Shown here one piece after another: positions 1 to 7,769 of a stretch of 39,670 nucleotides of DNA. The position numbers and the translations under genes were made by a program. Each line of letters starts with the position of its first letter. Position 1 is the first letter of the stretch. This DNA is from an uncultured Clostridia bacterium (GTDB taxonomy: Bacteria > Bacillota > Clostridia > Christensenellales > UBA1242), in NCBI GenBank assembly GCA_946484195.1, contig CAMLSW010000005.1, positions 1 to 39,670 on the forward strand, read 5' to 3'. The notes beneath the pieces were generated by a model. That model was not told where the DNA came from and made no database searches. It was given only the letters and a program-made list of their open reading frames with translations.

Positions 1-9
1 TTATCCACA
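1..9 (+). other. Single DnaA-box-like 9-mer
   Basis: TTATCCACA at the window edge matches the DnaA box consensus TTATNCACA exactly. Only one copy is visible and the gene context (frr) is not an origin, so an oriC call is not justified. The rest of the first 170 bases is AT-rich DNA with no gene. Confidence 0.25.
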
Positions 10-171
10 TCTTTTATTTTTAAAATCAAGTTTTTAAAATTTTTAGTTTAATTTTTTGTTTAATTTATTATATTTTTTCTAATTATTTTTGTGATTATTG
101 TCGTTTTTGTGATTTTACATTAAATTAAGTCAAAAAAATAGCTGTTAAACGCTTAATATCTAGCAAATCGT

Positions 172-200
172 TTGCAAAAAAATCTCATTTATAGTAAAAT
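172..200 (+). promoter_or_regulatory. SigA-type promoter of frr
   Basis: TTGCAA (172-177) and TAAAAT (195-200) are separated by 17 bases. The start predicted from the -10 lies about 13 bases before the frr ATG at 220, leaving just enough leader for the AAGGAG ribosome site. This supports the ATG at 220 over the upstream in-frame TTG at 172, which would lie inside the promoter. Confidence 0.55.
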
Positions 201-219
201 AAAAAACAAGGAGTATATT

Positions 220-786
220 ATGAATGAGATGATAGATGAAATCAAACTCTCTTGTGAAGAGGAGATTGATAAAGCGATTAGTCACCAACTAAATGAATAT
301 CTTGTTATAAGAGCAGGAAGAGCCAATCCACATATATTAGATAAAGTTTACATTGACTACTACGGCGTGCCTACACCAATAAAAAATATGGCAAGCATCA
401 CTGTTCCAGAGGCTAGAATACTTGCAATATCAGTTTGGGACCAATCTCAAGTTAAAAACGTTGTAAAAGCAATAACTGCTGCTGACCTTGGTGTAAACCC
501 TAATGAAGATGGTAAAGTTATAAGGTTGATATTCCCAGCCCTTACTGAAGAGCGTAGAAAAGAACTTGTAAAGGGCATAAAGAAGATTGCAGAGGACACT
601 AAAATTGCAGTAAGAAGTGCAAGACGCGATGCAATGGATATGATAAAAGACCTTGAGAAAAATGGCGAGATTTCAGAAGATGAGCGCAATCTTTATGAAG
701 ACGATATACAAAAAATGGTCGACAAAGCTTGTGAGAAAATAGATGATAATTGCAAAATCAAAGAGAAGGAAATAATGGAGGTATAA
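220..786 (+). CDS. frr: Ribosome recycling factor
   Basis: Ribosome recycling factor (RRF) works with EF-G to split the post-termination ribosome so its subunits can be reused. The product is 188 residues, close to the usual 185. It carries the family landmarks RAGRANP near the start, YYGVPTPI, the VPEAR segment and the PALTEERRKELVK helix. The ORF track begins at a TTG at 172, but the ATG at 220 has AAGGAG at a good distance and gives the normal amino terminus, so I use it. In Bacillota frr usually follows pyrH; pyrH is not in the 219 bases visible upstream and frr has its own promoter. uppS follows after a 57-base gap. Identity is secure. Confidence 0.96.
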   Translation: MNEMIDEIKLSCEEEIDKAISHQLNEYLVIRAGRANPHILDKVYIDYYGVPTPIKNMASITVPEARILAISVWDQSQVKNVVKAITAADLGVNPNEDGKVIRLIFPALTEERRKELVKGIKKIAEDTKIAVRSARRDAMDMIKDLEKNGEISEDERNLYEDDIQKMVDKACEKIDDNCKIKEKEIMEV

Positions 787-843
787 TTTTTAAGAACATC
801 GATTCCATTTATTTTCGTATAATGTAATTAAAAGGAATTTTGT

Positions 844-1542
844 ATGGCAGAAAAAATAAAGAAGATACCAACTCACATAGCAATAATTATGGACGGCAAT
901 GGCAGATGGGCTACAAGGCGAGGTTTACCTAGGAATGTCGGACATAGAGAGGGTGTAAAGGCTATAGAAAGGACGGTGCTTGCCTGCTTAAAGTTTGGTA
1001 TCAAATACTGTACATTTTTTGCTTTTTCAACTGAAAACTGGAAGCGAAGCAAAGAAGAGATAAATGGTATTTTTGATTTGATTAGAGATTATATCAAGAA
1101 AGAAGATAATATATTTGAAAAAAATCAGATAAAACTTAGCTCTATTGGTTATCTTGAGCCATTTCCTGACGACCTAAAATCAGCTCTTGCTGATATGAAG
1201 GAAAAGACCAAAAATTATGATAGAATGCAGGTGACGCTAGCATTAAATTATGGTGGTAGAGATGACATTGTTAGAGCGGTGAATAGCCTCATAAAACAAG
1301 GCAATAATAATATTACAGAAAAAGACTTACTTGACCAGCTAGACACCAAGATTATTCCAGAGCCTGATTTTGTACTACGAACAAGTGGCGAAATGAGAAT
1401 ATCCAATTTTATGTTATATCAAATGGCATATAGCGAACTTTATTTTCCTAAAGTGCTATGGCCAGATTTTAATGAAAAACATCTTTATAAGGCATTAAAA
1501 ATTTATCAAAAAAGAAACAGAAGATATGGAGGTTTATCTTGA
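844..1542 (+). CDS. uppS: Undecaprenyl diphosphate synthase (isoprenyl transferase)
   Basis: This cytosolic cis-prenyltransferase condenses farnesyl diphosphate with isopentenyl diphosphate units to make the C55 lipid carrier precursor for peptidoglycan. The 232 residues contain HIAIIMDGNGRWA near the start, with the essential Asp at residue 17, then AFSTENWKR, NYGGRDDI and RTSGEMRISNF, all in family order. The usual RTSGEQRLSNF has M in place of Q and I in place of L, a mild change. The ATG follows AAAAGGAA. A TATAAT sits at 818-823, but no convincing -35 was found. The stop overlaps the cdsA start (TTGA), so the two genes are probably translationally coupled. Confidence 0.95.
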   Translation: MAEKIKKIPTHIAIIMDGNGRWATRRGLPRNVGHREGVKAIERTVLACLKFGIKYCTFFAFSTENWKRSKEEINGIFDLIRDYIKKEDNIFEKNQIKLSSIGYLEPFPDDLKSALADMKEKTKNYDRMQVTLALNYGGRDDIVRAVNSLIKQGNNNITEKDLLDQLDTKIIPEPDFVLRTSGEMRISNFMLYQMAYSELYFPKVLWPDFNEKHLYKALKIYQKRNRRYGGLS

Positions 1543-2510
1543 AAACAAGAAGTTTGACATCAATTATAATCGTGCTGATACTTGCTCTAGCATTTGTGTT
1601 AAAAATGCTTGTAAGCAATTACTTCTTTGATGTATTAATTTTAGCAGTAGCTTGTATCGCTTGCTATGAGGCATCAAAAATATTTACAAAAATGGGCAAA
1701 TTTAATGACACTATAATGGCAACGTTGTCACCAGCGGTGATAATGCTTGTTATGCTCATATGTCTTGCTTTTGACTCATCTTTAGGACTAATTTATACCT
1801 TAGTTATTTGCGTCGCAACCATTGTTGTTCTATTTGGCATCACATTTGCTTTGCCATTTATTAGATATAGAGCAACTAGAAATGAAATGAGAACAAGACA
1901 AATGGACAAGTCTATGACAGTTACAAAATACTCAATAATAAAATCGCTCAACACTGCAGTAGTATTTTTGTACCCAGCATTTTTATTGTTATTTTTAACG
2001 CTCATAAATCATTTTGAGGATATGACAACGTCGTTCCCAGCACTTGCAGGCTTTGATGGATGGGTTTCGTTTATAGTGCTGTTATTTGCCTTTCTTATTC
2101 CTATATTTACCGATACTTTTGCCTATCTTACAGGTGGACTTATTGAAGGCAAAAAGCTCGCTCCAAAGATTAGTCCTAAAAAGACTATTTCAGGTGCAGT
2201 TGGCGGGCTGTTATGGTGCGTACTGCTTTGCGTAACAATCTTCTATCTGCTTTCATCAATACCTTCAATAGCTTCTATTTTAAGCGATGCAGGCATAGTT
2301 GTATGGAAGGTTATTATAATTTCATTCCTAGGCTCTATCATAAGCCAGCTTGGTGATTTGTTTGAAAGTTATCTAAAAAGAAGTGCCAACGTCAAAGACT
2401 CTGGCAAAATCCTGCCAGGGCACGGTGGTATGCTTGACCGCTTTGACTCCTATATATTTGTAGCGCCATTTATTCTTATAGCTTTTAGTATATTATTTGC
2501 TGTATTATAG
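1539..2510 (+). CDS. cdsA: Phosphatidate cytidylyltransferase
   Basis: CdsA makes CDP-diacylglycerol from CTP and phosphatidic acid, the entry step to bacterial phospholipids, in the cytoplasmic membrane. The protein is 323 residues with many hydrophobic segments. Near the carboxyl end it has the CDP-alcohol signature elements LKRSANVKDSG and PGHGGMLDRFDS, which carry the conserved Lys and Asp residues. It is longer than the typical 260-280 residues, mainly because of a polar, basic loop around residues 105-130. The start is a TTG overlapping the uppS stop, preceded by ATGGAGGT. The usual next gene, dxr, is missing; rseP follows after 71 bases. Confidence 0.93.
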   Translation: MKTRSLTSIIIVLILALAFVLKMLVSNYFFDVLILAVACIACYEASKIFTKMGKFNDTIMATLSPAVIMLVMLICLAFDSSLGLIYTLVICVATIVVLFGITFALPFIRYRATRNEMRTRQMDKSMTVTKYSIIKSLNTAVVFLYPAFLLLFLTLINHFEDMTTSFPALAGFDGWVSFIVLLFAFLIPIFTDTFAYLTGGLIEGKKLAPKISPKKTISGAVGGLLWCVLLCVTIFYLLSSIPSIASILSDAGIVVWKVIIISFLGSIISQLGDLFESYLKRSANVKDSGKILPGHGGMLDRFDSYIFVAPFILIAFSILFAVL

Positions 2511-2581
2511 TAAAATAATATAGCGCTATCTAATGATATCATTTGCGTTTGACAATTTATTTACAAGTTAAGAGAGGTTAA

Positions 2582-3832
2582 ATGATATTTTTGTATATCA
2601 TTTTGGCTATAGCGGTATTGCTCTTAATGGTGTTGATACACGAATTTGGGCATTATGTAATAGGCAGAATGTTGAATTTTAAAATAACAGAATTTTCAGT
2701 TGGCTTTGGTAAAGCCATCTTTTCTCGTAAAAACAAAAGGGGAGAGCTGATATCGCTACGAATTTTTCCGCTAGGTGGATATTGTGCATTTGCTGGCGAA
2801 GACGAAACCAACCCTGACGACAAGGAGGCTTTTACAAATCAAGCTCCTTGGAAGAGAATTTTGGTGTTTTTGGCAGGTGTAACTTTTAACTTTGCTACAG
2901 CTGTTATTTTTTCATTGATACTTCTTTGCACAGTTGGTTATGACATTCCGCAAGTTACCACTAATTTCAGCTTAGACGCTCAGTCATACACAGATGTATA
3001 TGGCGAAAAAATTAATGGACAAGTTGTAAGTGTCAATTCCTACCTTGATAATCTTCCAGAGGGTACTGAAGTTTTGCAACCTGGTGATATTATTATATCT
3101 ATAGACGGCGAAAAGATTGATTTTGCATATGGCTCCTTATATGGCGATTTGCGTACTACAGAGTTTAATAAAATACAAGATTACTTAGAGGAAGAAGAGG
3201 CAAAAGCTAAAGCTAATGAGGAAGAATTTGATATAGTTACGGCATTTAATAATTACTCAATAAACAATTTTTCATCTATGACAACTGCTACAGTTAAACG
3301 CAATGGAGAATACATTGACAATGTATATCTTGGCTTTTATCTATTACAAACACAAGTAGCATCTGGCAGTGACGAAAATGGTCAAACAACCTACGAAATA
3401 GAAAATAGATTTTGTTTTGACTCCAATGTAGAGGCGTATGTTCATACATTTGGAGAGGCTCTTGAGCGGGCTGTGCCATTCGCAATAGGGCTTGCCTGGG
3501 TTGTGCTGAAATCTTTATGGCTTTTAATAACATTCCAGCTTCCGCTATCAATGATAGGGGGACCGCTGACAACTATTCAGACCATTGCCGTTACAACACA
3601 AACAAATCTAGCAAATATGCTTATTTTGTTGCCGGCAATATCAGCTAACCTTGCGATATTTAATATTCTTCCAATACCAGCACTTGATGGCGCTCATATT
3701 CTTTTTACATCAATTGAGGCAGTGCGAAAGAAACCTATAAAACGCGAAACTGAAAATATGATTCATATGATTGGCTTGTTTATTCTATTTGGTTTTGTTG
3801 TTTTAGTTGACATCTTGCATTTTCTGTTATAA
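2582..3832 (+). CDS. rseP: RIP metalloprotease RseP (site-2 protease)
   Basis: This intramembrane zinc protease cleaves transmembrane anti-sigma factors and other membrane peptides. HEFGH at residues 20-24 lies in the first membrane helix and supplies the zinc ligands and catalytic Glu. NILPIPALDGAH, with the third ligand Asp369, is near the end; most homologues have LDGG where this has LDGA. A PDZ-like domain lies between (around QPGDIIISIDGEKI), followed by an acidic linker rich in E, A and K. Length is 416 residues. AGAGAGG-like purine-rich sequence precedes the ATG. The last codons contain a TTGACA promoter for the next gene. Confidence 0.94.
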   Translation: MIFLYIILAIAVLLLMVLIHEFGHYVIGRMLNFKITEFSVGFGKAIFSRKNKRGELISLRIFPLGGYCAFAGEDETNPDDKEAFTNQAPWKRILVFLAGVTFNFATAVIFSLILLCTVGYDIPQVTTNFSLDAQSYTDVYGEKINGQVVSVNSYLDNLPEGTEVLQPGDIIISIDGEKIDFAYGSLYGDLRTTEFNKIQDYLEEEEAKAKANEEEFDIVTAFNNYSINNFSSMTTATVKRNGEYIDNVYLGFYLLQTQVASGSDENGQTTYEIENRFCFDSNVEAYVHTFGEALERAVPFAIGLAWVVLKSLWLLITFQLPLSMIGGPLTTIQTIAVTTQTNLANMLILLPAISANLAIFNILPIPALDGAHILFTSIEAVRKKPIKRETENMIHMIGLFILFGFVVLVDILHFLL

Positions 3833-3835
3833 AAT
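3807..3835 (+). promoter_or_regulatory. Consensus promoter inside the end of rseP; probable leaderless start for the PolC-like gene
   Basis: TTGACA (3807-3812), 17-base spacer, TAAAAT (3830-3835). The -10 ends six bases before the ATG at 3842, so transcription would begin at or within a base or two of the start codon. No Shine-Dalgarno site is present. It overlaps the last rseP codons. Confidence 0.65.
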
Positions 3836-3841
3836 AATAGA

Positions 3842-5407
3842 ATGATAAATTTAATAGAGAAAATTAACGAAAAGTATCAAAATAAATATAGTTATCTGAA
3901 ATTATATAATGTTATGTACGATAAAAACTTAAAGGAATGTACTATTACTTTTTTATATCCATATTTGATAGATGAAATAAGCGTTGAAAACAAAAACGAA
4001 ATCTTAGATTTTGTAAAAGGGACGCTAGATCTTGAAGGTGAGGTAAAAATAAAATTAAAAAAAAGTTACCTTGATGAAAGACTTATAACTGAAGATATAG
4101 TAGAGTTTTTTAAAGAGCAAAAGAAAGGTTTAGTTCCATATATTTCGCTTGATAATATTAAAGTTTCACATAAAGACCTTGACGTCTTTATCGATATTAA
4201 CATAAACCAAGATATTCTATCACTAATAGATGAGTTTGATTTAAAAACTCAACTTGCCTCATACCTTGATAGACTTTATGTTGCAAAGTTTATAATAAAT
4301 ATTGTTGAAAATGAAGAGGTCTTGCCAGAAGAAATAGAGTGCGATGATGTATTGCCACCACTTACGAAGGCAAGAAGATATAATGTACTTCCAGAGAAAA
4401 GGCTAATCGGCTCAGAAATTATACCAAAACCTGAATACATAAAGGATAATCATAAGCAAAAAACTTCGGTTATACTTGCAGGCTTTATGTCCAACATAAG
4501 TCAAAAAAGGTTTGTTATTAAAAAAGGCAAAAGGGCAGGAGAAGAAAAAGCTTTATATAATTTTGTCATTAAAGATATTGACGGAACTATTGATTGTGTC
4601 TATTTTTGTCCAAAAACTCACGAAAAGGACATTGACGCGCTAGAAGATAACACGTTTATCCTATGTGTTGGAGATTTAAAGACTGGTATAACAAGCAAAC
4701 TTACATACTACATTAAAAGAATTACCCTTGCAAGCCCGCTATTTGAGGAGGCAAAAAAGGAAGAGGATTTAACAGCAGAAAGAATGTTGCAAAGTCATAA
4801 ACAGGTGGTTTTTCCTGATATGCTTCCTAGAAGTACTCAAGAATTTTTGTTCGACCAGAAAGCCGACTATAATGACTTCATTTTGAAAAATAATATCGTT
4901 GTATTTGACTTAGAAACTACAGGACTTGACCCAGACCTATGCGAAATTACTGAGATAGGAGCGGTAAAAATAGAACACGGCGAGATTACAGAGCGTTTTT
5001 CAAGCTTTGCAAAGCCAAAGTTTCCTATACCGCTTGAAGTGCAAGAGCTGACTAATATCACCAACGATATGGTTGCAAAAGCGCCTAAAATTGAGGATGT
5101 TATCATAGACTTTTATGAGTGGTCAAAGGATTGTATTATAAGTGGTTACAACATTGTCGGCTTTGACTTAAAATTTGTCAAAAAGATAACCAATAAATTA
5201 AATTTGCCATTTAATAATACAGTTATAGACACCTTTATTGTGGCAAAGCAGGCAAACATCCATCCAGCAAATTACAAGCTCGGTTCAGTTGTAAAGTATT
5301 TGGGATTAAAATTAGAAGGTGCTCACAGGGCTTTTAACGATGCCTATGCAACGGCTCAGGTGCTTATGGAACTTAATAGGAAGAAACCAAAGGAGTCAAA
5401 TGACTAA
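3842..5407 (+). CDS. PolC amino-terminal/OB region fused to a DEDDh 3'-5' exonuclease, without PHP or polymerase
   Basis: The 521-residue protein resembles only the front part of Gram-positive DNA polymerase III PolC. Residues 1-200 look like the PolC amino-terminal region and about 208-300 like its OB fold (SVILAGFM to KRITLASP). Residues 350-512 are a DEDDh proofreading exonuclease: FDLETTG with D356 and E358, GFDLKF with D442, and HRAFND with H495 and D500, so all catalytic residues are present. In PolC the exonuclease is inserted within a PHP domain and followed by polymerase. Here neither PHP half nor polymerase is present; a linker of about 50 residues joins OB to exonuclease. It sits between rseP and rimP, the normal polC position. 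Likely a separate proofreading subunit or a PolC relict still under selection; function is inferred. Confidence 0.82.
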   Translation: MINLIEKINEKYQNKYSYLKLYNVMYDKNLKECTITFLYPYLIDEISVENKNEILDFVKGTLDLEGEVKIKLKKSYLDERLITEDIVEFFKEQKKGLVPYISLDNIKVSHKDLDVFIDININQDILSLIDEFDLKTQLASYLDRLYVAKFIINIVENEEVLPEEIECDDVLPPLTKARRYNVLPEKRLIGSEIIPKPEYIKDNHKQKTSVILAGFMSNISQKRFVIKKGKRAGEEKALYNFVIKDIDGTIDCVYFCPKTHEKDIDALEDNTFILCVGDLKTGITSKLTYYIKRITLASPLFEEAKKEEDLTAERMLQSHKQVVFPDMLPRSTQEFLFDQKADYNDFILKNNIVVFDLETTGLDPDLCEITEIGAVKIEHGEITERFSSFAKPKFPIPLEVQELTNITNDMVAKAPKIEDVIIDFYEWSKDCIISGYNIVGFDLKFVKKITNKLNLPFNNTVIDTFIVAKQANIHPANYKLGSVVKYLGLKLEGAHRAFNDAYATAQVLMELNRKKPKESND

Positions 5408-5484
5408 TATTTTTTAAAAAGTCAAGAAAAATCGAAGAATTTTTTAAAAAATCAAAAAACTTTTTAAATTTTTTATAAATATAC

Positions 5485-5513
5485 TTGATTTTTGTATATA
5501 TATTTGATATAAT
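5485..5513 (+). promoter_or_regulatory. Promoter of the rimP-nusA-infB cluster
   Basis: TTGATT (5485-5490), 17-base spacer, TATAAT (5508-5513). The upstream 75 bases are nearly pure A/T with two similar copies of ATTTTTTAAAAA. The start is expected near 5520, directly before the leader hairpin. Confidence 0.65.
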
Positions 5514-5526
5514 ATAAGAGACTAGA

Positions 5527-5564
5527 AAGTAGGGAGCGTGCAAATTTTGCAACGCTCCCTACTT
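5527..5564 (+). promoter_or_regulatory. Stable 5' leader hairpin upstream of rimP
   Basis: A 13-bp perfect stem (AAGTAGGGAGCGT with ACGCTCCCTACTT) is capped by a smaller GCAA/TTGC helix. It begins only a few bases after the predicted transcription start and ends seven bases before the GGAGG of rimP. There is no T run, so it is unlikely to be a terminator. A hairpin at this place is, from memory, common in Bacillota. It could stabilise the 5' end or control translation. Confidence 0.6.
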
Positions 5565-5580
5565 CGTAGTGGAGGTAAAA

Positions 5581-6042
5581 TTGGCAAGTAAAGTAAAAAC
5601 AATATGTGAAGAAAAAGTTGTACCTGTAATTGAAAATATGGGATACGAAGTGGTTGAAGTGGAATACGTAAAAAAGTCGGATGGTATGAACCTAACCTTT
5701 TATATCGACAATGAAAAGGGCGTTCAAATTGAAGATTGCGAAAAGGTTTCTAAGGCAATAGATAGCCTTTTAGATGAACTTAATCCAACTGATGACAGTC
5801 CTTATATTTTAAGTGTAAGCTCACCAGGGCTTGATAGACCACTTAAAAGCGACCGAGACTTAAAGAGAAATATTGATAAAGAAATTTCTATAACACTATT
5901 TGCAAAGCTAGATGGTCAAAAGAAATTTGAAGGTAAACTAATTAATTTTGACGAAAAGACAATAACTATTTCAGTACAAGACAAAGCTTTGACTATTGAA
6001 CGTGAAAAGATAGCACATATTGTGCCTATAATAAAATTTTAA
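5581..6042 (+). CDS. rimP: Ribosome maturation factor RimP
   Basis: RimP assists late maturation of the 30S subunit. The product is 153 residues from a TTG at 5581 preceded by GGAGG. The track starts at a GTG at 5569, but that codon lies at the Shine-Dalgarno site itself, so the TTG is preferred. Family features are VVEVEYVKKSDG, the YILSVSSPGLDRPL block and a small beta-rich carboxyl domain. It heads the rimP-nusA-rnpM-ylxQ-infB cluster; nusA follows after 10 bases. Confidence 0.93.
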   Translation: MASKVKTICEEKVVPVIENMGYEVVEVEYVKKSDGMNLTFYIDNEKGVQIEDCEKVSKAIDSLLDELNPTDDSPYILSVSSPGLDRPLKSDRDLKRNIDKEISITLFAKLDGQKKFEGKLINFDEKTITISVQDKALTIEREKIAHIVPIIKF

Positions 6043-6052
6043 GGAGATAAAT

Positions 6053-7216
6053 ATGATTAATAAAGATTTCTTTCAAGCATTAGAAGACTTAGAAGCAGAG
6101 AAAAAGATTGATAAAGACACATTTATTACAACTCTTGAAACAGCATTAACTTCTGCATATAAAAAAATGTACGGGCAGGCAAAGTCGGCTATGGTAAAAC
6201 TAAATCCAGAGAAGGCCACTATCAAGATCTACTCATACAAAACTGTTGTAGACGAGGTTCAAGACCCTGACAAAGAAATTTCATTGTCAGAGGCAAGACT
6301 TATTAAGAAGTCTTATAAGGTTGGAGATATTGTAACTACTGAAGAGTCAACTAAAGACTTTGGAAGGATAGCTGCGCAGACAGCTAAGCAAGTTGTAATG
6401 CAAAAACTTAAGGAAATGGAAAGACAAATGGCATTATCAGAGTTGTCTGAAAAAGAAGATGAGCTGCTTACAACAATTGTTAAGCGTATAGATAATGGTA
6501 CAGTCTATGTTCAAATCTCAAATACTCATACCGAAGGCGTTATGCTTCCATCAGACCAAATACCAGGCGAGAAGTTTAATGTTGGTGATAGAGTGAAAGT
6601 TTACGTTAAAAAGATAAAGGACTCATTTAAAGGCACTCAAATACAAGTTACAAGAAGTAATGTTGGCTTTGTAAGAAAACTTTTTGAGCTTGAAATACCT
6701 GAGGTAGCATCTGGAGATATAGTTATAAAGAATATAGCTAGGGACCCAGGCAACAGAACAAAAGTTGCTCTGCAAACCGCAAAACCAAATCTTGACCCTA
6801 TTGGAACTTGTGTAGGATTTCACGGACAGAGGATTGACACTATCTCTTCTGAGTTAAATGGAGAAAAGATTGACTTGATTGAATACAGCGACGATCCACT
6901 TGAATATATTGCAAAGGCGCTCAGTCCTGCAAAGGTTATAAGTGTTGAGACTAATGAAAGTCTCCATTCTTCAAGAGTTATTGTTCCAGACGATAAATTG
7001 TCTTTGGCTATTGGCAAAAACGGACAAAATGTGCGTTTGGCAGCAAGATTGACTGGCTGGAAGATAGAGGTTAAACCTGAGAGTGCAACATCAATTCAAG
7101 AATTAAAAGAACCTGAATATGAACTTACCGAGCTTAATGACGAAGATGCTTTCCAAGGCTTAAGTGATCTCGAGGAACTTGAAGAAATAAAACCACTTGA
7201 TGATGACGAAGAATAA
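6053..7216 (+). CDS. nusA: Transcription termination/antitermination factor NusA
   Basis: NusA binds RNA polymerase and nascent RNA and modulates pausing, termination and antitermination. In 387 residues the order is the RNAP-binding amino domain (1-125), S1 domain (about 135-200), then two KH domains, with IARDPGNRTKVAL, GFHGQRI and the second KH loop AIGKNGQNVRLAARLTGW. The tail is acidic and lacks the extra repeats of proteobacterial NusA, as usual for Bacillota. AAGGAG precedes the ATG. rnpM follows after 9 bases, so one operon is likely. Confidence 0.96.
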   Translation: MINKDFFQALEDLEAEKKIDKDTFITTLETALTSAYKKMYGQAKSAMVKLNPEKATIKIYSYKTVVDEVQDPDKEISLSEARLIKKSYKVGDIVTTEESTKDFGRIAAQTAKQVVMQKLKEMERQMALSELSEKEDELLTTIVKRIDNGTVYVQISNTHTEGVMLPSDQIPGEKFNVGDRVKVYVKKIKDSFKGTQIQVTRSNVGFVRKLFELEIPEVASGDIVIKNIARDPGNRTKVALQTAKPNLDPIGTCVGFHGQRIDTISSELNGEKIDLIEYSDDPLEYIAKALSPAKVISVETNESLHSSRVIVPDDKLSLAIGKNGQNVRLAARLTGWKIEVKPESATSIQELKEPEYELTELNDEDAFQGLSDLEELEEIKPLDDDEE

Positions 7217-7225
7217 GGTGGGACT

Positions 7226-7477
7226 ATGGATAAACTTAGAATGTGCATAGCTTGCCGGGCTATGAAAGATAAGAGAGATTTACTTCGCATTGTAAAAGAT
7301 AAAACAGGCGAGATAAGCGTAGATAACTCTGGCAAGAAAAATGGAAGAGGCGCATATATTTGCAAAGACGAGGAATGTCTTAAAAAACTTGAAAAGCAAA
7401 AACTCTTGAACAAAACTTTTAAGACTAATGTGGACGATGAAGTTTATAAAAAGATAAGAGAGGAGATAGTTGGATAA
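7226..7477 (+). CDS. rnpM: YlxR family RNase P modulator
   Basis: This 83-residue basic protein has the YlxR hallmarks CIACR near the start, GRGAYIC in the middle and a third Cys in DEECLKKL. YlxR in Bacillus has been described as a modulator of RNase P activity (RnpM), and its structure suggests RNA binding. It always travels with nusA and infB, as here. It overlaps ylxQ by 8 bases. Confidence 0.9.
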   Translation: MDKLRMCIACRAMKDKRDLLRIVKDKTGEISVDNSGKKNGRGAYICKDEECLKKLEKQKLLNKTFKTNVDDEVYKKIREEIVG

Positions 7478-7757
7478 AATAAAACTTCAAGGCTATATCA
7501 ATATAGCAAAAAAAGCTGGTTATGTTATAATAGGTGGAGATAAGTTATATAATTATAACAAAAAATTATACCTTGTTATCTATAGCAAAGACGCTAGTAA
7601 AAACACATTAAAAGTTGTAGAAAAACTGAAACAAAGAGATATTCCTGTTATCACTTTAGAAAATCTAGAGGATATAATGAATATAAAGAACTGCAAAATA
7701 ATAGCAATCAAGAATAAAAATTTAAGTGACATTATTTTAGATGCGATAAATAATTAA
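7470..7757 (+). CDS. ylxQ: YlxQ, L7Ae-family RNA-binding protein
   Basis: The 95-residue protein has the L7Ae/L30e/Gadd45 shape: an early AKKAGYVIIGGDK helix and loop, a central LVIYSKDAS strand, and a later IPVITLENLED segment. Members bind kink-turn RNAs. The exact role of YlxQ is not settled. Translation probably starts at a TTG at 7470 inside the end of rnpM, with AGAGGAG just upstream, implying coupling. infB follows after 12 bases. Confidence 0.85.
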   Translation: MDKIKLQGYINIAKKAGYVIIGGDKLYNYNKKLYLVIYSKDASKNTLKVVEKLKQRDIPVITLENLEDIMNIKNCKIIAIKNKNLSDIILDAINN

Positions 7758-7769
7758 AAGGAGTCAATA

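Noticed and set aside
1-219. Replication origin suggested by TTATCCACA and AT-rich DNA at the window start
   Set aside because: Only one DnaA box is visible and the neighbours (frr, uppS) are not origin genes such as dnaA, dnaN or rpmH.
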